A DNA stretch of 15,472 nucleotides. It comes from Monoraphidium neglectum. Taxonomy: Eukaryota > Chlorophyta > Chlorophyceae > Sphaeropleales > Selenastraceae. Under the pieces are notes generated by a model that had not been told where the DNA came from, did not search any database, and saw nothing but the letters and a program-made list of their open reading frames with translations. Each line of letters opens with the position of its first letter. Position 1 is the first letter of the stretch. The DNA is taken from contig NW_014012374.1 of NCBI RefSeq assembly GCF_000611645.1, positions 1 through 15,472 on the forward strand. Direction: 5' to 3'. Positions 1 through 11,397 of this stretch are shown here, piece by piece. Position numbers and translations under genes: made by a program.

Positions 1-226
1 CCCCTAGCCCCCCACATCCTCTTAATCTGAATCATGCACAGGTTTGGCACACGCCAAACCTCACGCTCATGTTTCTGATTATATATGCAGTTCTTAAGGT
101 CTCGGGTATCTTGACAATCCGTGGGCCACTTCTGCAGATACTTTCTGCGCCCCACTGCGGCTCAACCCTGCTGCTAGTGCGCCCGCTCAGCCGGCTCCAC
201 CCGCCGACCCCCATTCGACCACGCAG
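1..226 (+). other. intron of the hcp gene (3' part)
   Basis: I see no reading frame here that matches an Hcp exon. The stretch ends in a normal acceptor (CAG at 224-226) just before the first recognisable hcp exon. It is best read as the 3' part of an intron whose donor lies upstream of the window. It holds a short hairpin at 40-61, listed separately. Confidence 0.6.
40..61. repeat. short perfect inverted repeat (hairpin)
   Basis: AGGTTTGGC at 40-48 and GCCAAACCT at 53-61 are perfect 9-bp complementary arms around the 4-nt loop ACAC. It lies in what I read as an hcp intron. No function is evident. Confidence 0.7.
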
Positions 227-3200
227 ATGCTGGGCCAGGTTGATGCCTCCCTGGACGACGTCTTCGAGGTGGGGGCTGGCTGGCTGGCTGGCACGGGCTG
301 ATTTTGTCGTCCACCGTTTGAGCTGCTGTGCGCCGGTCCTGCCTTGTTCATCCTGCTGATGCTGTATGATTTGAAGACCCCTGATTGCCGCCATCTGCGT
401 GGCTCACCGACACCATTGCCATCCACACCTCCCTCTGCCCGCGACCTCATCATCGCCCTGCGCCGCCCCCTACCCCAATTCACCCCGCCAGGAGGTCCTG
501 GCGTTCCTGGCGAGCCCCGCCAGCTCGGACCCCAACGCGGTGCTGGCCATGGCCATGAAGCTGGGGGAGACCAACTTCCGCGTAATGGCGCTGCTGGACA
601 AGGGCCACACCGGAAGGTGCGCTGACGGGGGCTGGCCTGGGCCCGGGTGGGTGGGGAGTCGCGCATGCGAGCACCATCAAGGCGCCTCTGCTGCTTTTGC
701 TGGGTACAGGCCGTGCGCTGTGCCGCGCTTTCGGCTGACGCTGTTGAGCGTGCTGCGCCCCGTGCATGCGCCCGCCCAGATTTGGCCACCCCGAGCCCAG
801 CCCCGTGCGTCTGACTCCCATCAAGGGCAAGGCCATCCTCATCAGCGGCCACGACATGCAGGTGGGGGCCGGGCGTATGCACACGTGCCGACGGGAGGCC
901 GCTCAGGCGTCACGCGCCACGCGTGAGCGGGGGGGTTGCGATGCGGCCAGCTTGTAGCAAGCTGGTAGCAGCAAGCTGCTAGCAGCAGCAATCCTCCTTG
1001 CAGCCTCATGACGATGTCACGGCACAAGCTCAAACCACGATGCTTCATCCCAGGGCTTCAGGCACACATCATTAAACCTCGCAGGTCTGGCTGTGTTCTT
1101 GACCCCCTTTCCTGACGTGAAAAAATGGCCCCCTTCATCATCACCCCCCCCACACACACACACACACAGGACCTCCACGACCTGCTGGTTCAGACCGAGG
1201 GCACCGGCATCAACGTCTACACCCACGGAGAGATGCTGCCCGCTCACGGTGAGGGGGACCAGGGCGCAAGCTCGCATGCAGCGGCCATCGGATAACTCGG
1301 CGCCGCCCCGCCTTGTGGGGTTGCGTGGGTGACAGAGAGTCGCCTCTTCGCATGGGTGCATCAATGGCCATGCATGGTCAGTGCTATTGTGCTACAACTT
1401 GAGTGCTGCCCTGTGGTTCAGAGGAGTCCTTTGGGTCAACCTGATCCCTTTCCCTCGCGCCTGCCCGTGTCCTCCCCAGGCTACCCTGGCCTCAAGAAGT
1501 TTGACCACCTGGTGGGCAACTTTGGCGGCGCATGGTACAAGCAGAAGAAGGAGTTCGCGGGTGAGGGGGGCGCGGGCGGGGACCCAGGGTGGTTGTTTCA
1601 CGGCTTTCCATGCGTGGGGTTTAGCCGCCAGCCTCCCATGCTGCCGGGGTTGCTGAACTGTGCTGCGGCCACGTGCTCACCCGGTGTTCCTTACGGCCAT
1701 GCCTCTGCTGATGTCACATCCCCCCAAAAACACCCAACCCCAAACCCCTAAACAGAGTTCCCCGGCGCGATCCTCATGACCACCAACTGCATCATGCCCA
1801 CCGCCGGCACCTCCTACGCCGACCGCATCTTTACCACCGGCGAGGTCGGCGTGACCGGCAGCCCCCACATCCCCACCAAGGACTTCAGTGCCCTCATTAA
1901 GTGCGCCCAGGAGCTCCCCGGCTTCACCTACGAGCCCGAGGAGTGAGCGGCCGCGGCGGGCCGTCTGCGCGGCGGTGCTGCTGGGCGGATGGGCCACCCA
2001 GTCTCGTTGGGTGGGATAGAGGAAGAGATTATGGTGGCTGGATGAGCACAGCAGCCGTGTGCCTATCGCCGCAAACCGTTGACATTTCATTCAACGCAAC
2101 ACCTCCCTCAGGCCCAAGTTCGTGACCACCGGCTTTGGCCATGAGGCCACCCTGGGGGCTGCAGGGCTGGTGCTGGACGCCATCAAGGTGCGGCCCCTGT
2201 CACAGAGCAGGACCCCCTAGAGACACGGGGTCCGCCGCGTTTGGAGGGCTGCTGGCGTGAGGCGGGGCCTGGCTGGCGGCAAAAGCAGCAATCGCTGCCT
2301 GTCAGGTGACTCTTCTGAAGAATTGCCAGATTGCAAGGCAATGTCAGTTGGACCAGGCCGCGTCAACGAAACTGCAACCACCACCCCTCTCATCGCGCCG
2401 CGCCGCGCACCATCCCCCGCCTTCTCCCCCCTCAGAACAAGCAGCTGTCCCACATCTTCCTGGTGGGCGGCTGCGACGCCCCCGAGCCCTCCCGCAAGTA
2501 CTACACCGGTGAGCGCCGCCCGCAGGCCCGCCCCTTGCTGCACCGCATATGCAGCGAACCGCTCTCGCAAAGCAATCGACCCCCTGAGGGCGTGCCGCGG
2601 CACGCACCCCGGGCGGGCGGAGGCCCTGCCTGCCTGCCGCTCTGTCGCTCTGTATCGTGCAGGACGTCCCCCCCGCGTCGCCGCCATGGCTACCCCTGTC
2701 TCAAACCGGCATCTCAAAACCCTCCCCACCACCCCCCTTCCCCCTGTTTTGTCCCCGCCCCCAGAGGTGGTCAGGTCTCTGCCGCAGGACACCATGGTGC
2801 TGACCCTGGGCTGCGGCAAGTACCGCTTCTACGACCAGGACATGGGCACCCTGCCCAACGGCCTGCCGCGCCTGCTCGACATGGGGTGGGCGGGTGCCAC
2901 GGGCGGGGTTTCGGGGGTCCCTTTTGGGCGGCGGGGTTGGGAATGGACAGGGGCCGCCCAGCCTCTTGTTGTTGTGCGCGCGAGTGTCGTCTGCGGCGAC
3001 GCAGGTAGGGGCGTGCTGGGCAGTTGACGGGCAGGTGCTCGCGCACCGCCATTGGGTTGGTGAGGCTCAGGCTGTTGAGCGGCGCACCAGGCAGTTGATT
3101 TATGGTTCCTGGCTGCAAGGATGCATATCCGCTGTTCAGTGAGCATGTCAACCCCAGCGCCCCCACTCATTACTGCCCCGACTCGTCGGCCGCCCCGCCC

Positions 3201-3993
3201 CCCAGTCAGTGCAACGACGCGTACAGTGCGCTGGTGGTGGCCACGGAGCTGGCCAAGGCACTGGACACCGACGTCAACGCGCTGCCCCTCTCACTGGACA
3301 TCAGCTGGTTCGAGCAGAAGGTGGGCAGCCACGCGCAATCTGGTCACCAGGCAGAGCTCTGGCACGCGGCTTGCTCTGAGCCGGTAGTGTGGTTCCCAAG
3401 TTGTAGGGGAATGCCGTTGTGCGGGACCGCCTGCTTGCCTTGCCGTGGCCGTGAGGCACCGATTGGATCATGGTGTTTGCGATCACCCAGTGTTTTCGCT
3501 GGTCTCTGACACAATGACTCCATCCGATGCTGCAAACCCTCCGCAACCCCAGGCGGTGGCCGTTCTCCTGACGCTGCTGCACCTTGGCGTGAAGAACATC
3601 CGCCTCGGCCCTAACCTGCCCGCCTTCCTCACCCCCCAGGCCACCCAGGTGCGCCCCTCCCCCATTTGCCTCGCCAGCTGGGCCATAATCATTATGCAGC
3701 ATGATGCTGCACCTGGCGTATGTGCTATGTCTGCCAGAGCGTCGAAAACCCACTCCAAGGCTTATCAACAAGCCCCACCTTGTGTGTCAAGCAAGCGGGG
3801 CGGTCACTAGTATTATTGCTGTCAGGCTGTCCTTATTAGACCCCGCGCCCAACCGCCGACCAACCGCTCCCTGATGTCCTCCCTGCAGATCCTTGTGGAC
3901 ACCTTCAACATCATGCCAGCTGACACCAAGAACCCTGCGGCCGAGGTGGAGCGCATGATGGCTGGCACGGGTGAGATCGAGCGCCGCAGGTGA
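227..3993 (+). CDS. hcp: hybrid cluster protein (hydroxylamine reductase family), partial at 5' end
   Basis: Exons: 227-268, 492-616, 780-861, 1170-1248, 1480-1560, 1756-1942, 2112-2187, 2436-2508, 2765-2885, 3206-3320, 3553-3648, 3889-3993 (TGA at 3991). All introns are GT-AG and the phases join without a break, giving 393 codons. Hcp proteins are about 550 residues, so the N-terminus with the cysteine motif of the first Fe-S cluster lies upstream of the window. Family motifs appear in order: [141 protein letters not shown]. Ligands of the hybrid cluster as known from Desulfovibrio Hcp are all present: His (codon 850-852), Glu (1230-1232), Cys (1788-1790), Cys (2472-2474, the persulfide Cys), Cys (2812-2814), Cys (3210-3212) and Glu (3312-3314). 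The family reduces hydroxylamine in vitro and is linked to NO and hypoxia metabolism. Compartment cannot be judged without the N-terminus. The exon 227-268 assignment is the least certain. Confidence 0.93.
948..990. repeat. imperfect short tandem repeat in hcp intron
   Basis: Three diverged units of roughly 13-15 bp (AGCTTGTAGCA, AGCTGGTAGCAGCA, AGCTGCTAGCAGCAGCA) follow each other in the intron 862-1169. Just upstream, TCACGCG at 910-916 and CGCGTGA at 920-926 form a 7-bp inverted repeat. I see no coding role. Confidence 0.6.
1151..1168 (+). repeat. (CA)9 microsatellite forming an hcp splice acceptor
   Basis: Nine CA dinucleotides follow a C-run and are followed by G at 1169, so the last repeat plus that G makes the acceptor CAG for the exon starting at 1170 (D-L-H-D-L-L...). 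The microsatellite replaces the usual pyrimidine tract right up to the splice site. Confidence 0.8.
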
Positions 3994-4547
3994 AGCCGCA
4001 CGGAGGGTGGCGCGGCCGATGGTGCAAGGAGTTACCCCGTCCGCACAGCCGCGCGCCTCCCGCCCGCAAGGAGGGCGGCCGCGGCGGCGGCGGCAGTGGC
4101 AGTGGCGGCGCGGTTTCATGACACCTGATGGCTTTTTTGCATCGGCGATTCGGGGACGCAGCCTGCTCGCGACCCCGTCTGTCTGTGTGGGCATGCTGAA
4201 GATACCGCTCCCTGTTTGCCAGCCTTTTACACCCCACGCAGTCTTTGCTGGTGCTTAATCATAAATCAATCACCCACCCACTTGATTACCAAGCGGTTTT
4301 CGTCCGCTCTACGCCAGTCCCATCAATACATTGCGTGCACGTCACCGCACGTGCTCGCTGGGCGAGCAGAGACGGTGGTTTTGTCACCATGGCATGCTGC
4401 ACCTCGGCTTGCTACAACTCAATCACAACCCCTTGCTGTTTCTGCAAGAGCCTCCCTTGTTTTCAACACCTTTTGACAACCTCAATCCCTCCAGATTGTG
4501 CACTGGTACGTGCACAGCCGTCGGGCATGGAACTGAAGGCAATCCTG
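3994..4547 (+). other. hcp 3' UTR
   Basis: After the hcp stop at 3991-3993 no exon motif of any family I know follows on either strand. The first part is GC-rich with a GGC/GGCAGT low-complexity patch near 4075-4110. The later part (4200-4500) is noticeably more AT-rich than the genes, as is usual for an untranslated tail. A TGTAA at 4548 is the likely end signal. A long frame crossing this region is discussed among the rejected items. Confidence 0.6.
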
Positions 4548-4552
4548 TGTAA
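4548..4552 (+). terminator. candidate poly(A) signal TGTAA of hcp
   Basis: TGTAA is the usual poly(A) signal in chlorophyte algae. This copy is about 555 bp past the hcp stop in the sense direction. It is a five-base motif, so support comes mainly from position. Confidence 0.55.
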
Positions 4553-4828
4553 GGATTCCACACCCAACTTACTTGACAGTCTTCTGAACACGCTGCAGGG
4601 CACAGAAGCAGAAGCAGAGCAGCAGTCTAGAGGGCAGCAGTGCGCAGGGGCAGACATCACAGCTGGGATTATGCCGGGTGGGGTGCTGTTCACGCATTGG
4701 CAAAAAAGCCCCCTATCCTATCCTTCCTTTGTGCCCACTGGCAAGCAGAACATCCAAGCCTCCAGGGCGCCCTGCATAGCGGTTATATCACTAACTTGTG
4801 ACATCCCCTTCGGCGCGTTGCTGCTGCT
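4553..4828. other. intergenic spacer between convergent 3' ends
   Basis: This is about 275 bp between the candidate TGTAA of the + strand hcp gene and the candidate TGTAA of the - strand thermospermine synthase gene. I find no gene, RNA or repeat here that I can support. Confidence 0.5.
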
Positions 4829-4833
4829 TTACA
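4829..4833 (-). terminator. candidate poly(A) signal TGTAA of thermospermine synthase
   Basis: TTACA on the + strand reads TGTAA on the - strand, about 300 bases beyond the stop codon at 5132-5130. Position, orientation and the algal signal all fit a 3' UTR of ordinary length. Confidence 0.6.
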
Positions 4834-5129
4834 GCACAGCCGTGCAGAAACAAAAATGGGCGCGAGCATGCCCAGTGGCGCGGCCGCCCGCCCGCCCGCG
4901 CCGAATAAAAAGGAATGCCAGCGTGCCAGGCGACGCGCGCCAGATGCGGAACCTCACGCGTAGCAGGCCGTCATGTGGCTGCTCAAAGCGCAGCGCCCCA
5001 TTGTGGAACAAGGGCGAGGGGCAAGGCAAGCGCATGTCAACAATGGAGATGAGACGTCAGGGATCCAGGGCAGGAGGATTGAGGTTGTGTGGGTTCGCGC
5101 CAACGCCTGGCCTAGCGCAGAACGGTGTT

Positions 5130-8525
<3,396 letters not shown>

Positions 8526-8984
8526 ATGCAGGTGCGGAGAGTTCCTCCTTATGCGTACGGTTCTGTGTCACCGCACAACTTGAGCAGATTCGAACCAGCT
8601 GAACGCGAGACCAGCCTGGGGTCAGAACATAGATTATACAGGCGATGATTTGAATAGCACACCTGCAAAGATCAGCATACATGCAGGGCCGCGTCGTCCG
8701 CTGACCAAAGCGACCAAAACCGGGACACCCACTCTTCAGCAGTACACAAAGTGCAACTTCGCATAGAAGTACCAAAGGCAACAGGCAGCAGGGGCTTGCC
8801 CGTGTGCTGGGGGGACAGCGGGCCGAAAATCTAGCGGCGCACAGCAAGCACCGCATGCAGCAGCGCAAGGCTGTGCGAGACGCGCAAGTGCAGAGCACGC
8901 CCGATCTACAGGCGGCCCAACTCGGTCAGATTAAGGAAGGCTGCCCTGGCGCGGCGTTAGCGGGTTGCAGCTGGTTTTGGGAAC
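8526..8984. promoter_or_regulatory. shared divergent promoter region
   Basis: These 459 bp separate the proposed ATG of the - strand thermospermine synthase gene from the ATG of the + strand kinase gene, so both 5' UTRs and core promoters must lie here if both starts are right. The middle part is clearly less GC-rich than the flanking exons. There are weak A/T patches, for example around 8631-8640, but no convincing TATA box or other named element. An in-frame TAG at 8958-8960 closes the kinase frame upstream of its ATG, and a TGA at 8570-8568 does the same for the other gene. Confidence 0.5.
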
Positions 8985-11344
8985 ATGGCGACCAGGATCC
9001 CAGCGCCTGGTGTCGGCGTGGGCGCCGCGTCCCGCAAGCCCCCCGTGCCGAATGATGCGGCACAGGCCCAGAGCTCCGCCAGTGGCGGGCGAAGGCGGCG
9101 GCGGCGTTCGCGAGCGTTGCAGGTAGGAAGCTTTTAGAACTTGTATGGAGTGAGAGTCGACTCCTGCTGCCCAGTCCGTGTGGTGGGGCAGCTCCCCACG
9201 CCCTAACTCCACCAGATCCTAGCGGCTCACCAGGGCATGTGCAGACCTTGTGGGGGGGCAGCACGCTGAGCAACATCATTCCCCTCTTCAAACATCACTT
9301 GCACAAACAATACTACCGTGGAGCAGCAACCTCTCTTGCCAAACGTATGCTGTCCTCCACACCGCAGCAGCAGCATCAGTCCGAAGCAGCAGGGGACCGC
9401 GGCGCCGCTTTTTGGCGGCCGGCGGCGCGGCCGTGGGCGCACGCTGGCAGCTTCCAGGACGGCAGCTTTGCCCTTGATGTGAGCTGGGGCCGGCCCAAGC
9501 CAGCCTGAGCGCTGCGCTCGCATTTGAATGCGAGCGCTTAGCGCGGCGCCGGCCTCCGTCCTGCCACCCCGCGCACCTCGCTTCGCAACATTGCCCCCAT
9601 GACATTGCCCCCTTCCCCATGCGGCCTGCATGCTGCGTGCACGATTACAGGACGAGGTCGCGACAGCCGCAGTCGAGTCGCTGGCGTCGTGTTGCGCAGT
9701 CGCAGACCCCAGCCAGCCGGGCGCCCCCCTCGTCCACGTCAGCGCGGGCCTGGAGGCGCTCAGCGGGTTTGCCGCGGCCGAGCTCGTCGGGCGCAGCTGC
9801 AGCGAGGTGCGGCTGAGGGGGGAATCATGTGCCGTCAATCAGGGCTGCGCGCCGCAGCCGGCTAGGGCCCACCCCACCTGAGTTCTACCGGTAATATGCG
9901 CCGCGTCCTCAAAGCGACCTGATACCAACTTGCAAGAACCTGCACACCTGACTCCAAAACCCACCCCACCAAAATCATCCCACGTGCTGCCCGGCCCCAG
10001 GTGATCCAGCCTCTGCAGCAGCTGAGCAGGGATGACGTCAGCATTGCAAGCCAAGAGGAGGGCGCCGCGGAGGAGCCCGCGGCAGGCGGCGGGGGCGGCG
10101 GCGACGGCGGGGGGGGCGGCGCGTGCTGCAGCGCGCTCACCGCGGCGCTGGAGGGGCGCGGCGGCGAGCCGGCCGGCCCTGAGGAAGCGAGCCTCACGCG
10201 CAAGGACGGGCGGACTCTCAGGTGAAGGCGCGCGCGCGCGGCTGGTGCACAGCAGAGCGCGGCACACTAGGCCTTGGTACTCGTGTGTCGAGTTGATTCG
10301 CACGCTGTCATGACAAGGTGCAGCAGGCGCAGGGCGGTGACCGTCCGCCTTTCGCTGGCGGCTTCCCTCACTTTCCAGGCTGCTGGCGTGCCTCGTCCCA
10401 GTGGTCGGCGCCGACGGCGCCCTGCTGAGGTGGCTGGTGGTTGTGTGCGACCCGGACGACAGGGCACAGCGGGCGGCCGCAGAGGCGGCCGCGGACGGGC
10501 AGCAGTTTGCGGCCCGGTGGGGCGAGCAGGTGCGCGGCGGCTCTCCTCGTCCCCCGTTCCACGCGTGCCGCCCGCCCGCCCGCCTCGGCCCCGTGGTGAA
10601 CCTCAGTCACGTCATGACTCATCACATGAGGCCAGGAAAGCGGCTGGCTCGAGCTCACCAGGCGTTCGCCCTCTGAGAGCCCAAGCCCCTGTTGAAGTGG
10701 CTGGCTCGCTGTGTGCGCTCCTGTTGCAGGTGCGGTCCACCTTGGGGGCCCACATCATCACGGACGCCTGCCTGCCGGACACATCCGCGTGCGCAGCAGC
10801 CCCAGACGACACGGATGGCGACAGCAGGCGTAGCAGCGGCAGCTGCGGCAGCTGCGGCAGCTGCACGGTCGTGGCGGTGTCGGCGGCGGCGCAGCAGCTG
10901 ACAGGGATGGGCAGCGGCGAGCTCGCGGGGTGCAGCTGCCTGTGCCTGGCAGGGCCAGAGACCGCAGGTGACTGCTTGGTTGTTGTTCTGATCACGCGCC
11001 CCTGCTCTTGTGCCAAAGCATATTGAAATCTGTTGAGCGGGTACTGGGCACCTGCTTGTGTCACCGACTGCTCCTGCAGTTACACTCCAGTTGACTGGCT
11101 GTCAATCGCCATGACACACCCTCCTTTCACCCGCAGGCAGCGGCATGCGCAAGCTGATGGCGGCTCAGCTGACTGGGAAGGCGGCGTGGGCCAAGCTGCT
11201 GCTGTACAGGAGGGATGGCAGCCCCTTCTGGACGCTGGTGTATGCGTGCCCCCTGTCGTCGCAGGCGGTAGCGGGGCAGCAGCAGCGCTCAGACAACAAG
11301 CAGCAGCCGGGCGAGGGCAGCAGGCAGGCGCCGCTTGACAGTAG

Positions 11345-11397
<53 letters not shown>

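Noticed and set aside
2217..3027. Long frames on both strands (about 200-256 residues) inside the hcp gene
   Set aside because: They run through well-defined introns. Only the pieces overlapping the hcp exons carry recognisable protein signal, and that in the hcp frame.
8587..8596. GGTTCGAATC on the - strand, identical to a tRNA T-loop / B box
   Set aside because: The T-stem does not pair well and no A box, anticodon arm or acceptor stem can be built around it.
8606..8632. Resemblance of GAGACCAGCCTGGG...ACATAG to a primate Alu segment
   Set aside because: The match is short and the surrounding sequence does not continue as Alu. The window is clearly algal, so this is coincidence.
9239..9508. 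89-residue + strand frame as a possible extra kinase exon
   Set aside because: It has no motif, and direct joining of 9122 to 9651 already gives the expected helix before the LOV core in phase. Transcript data could reverse this.
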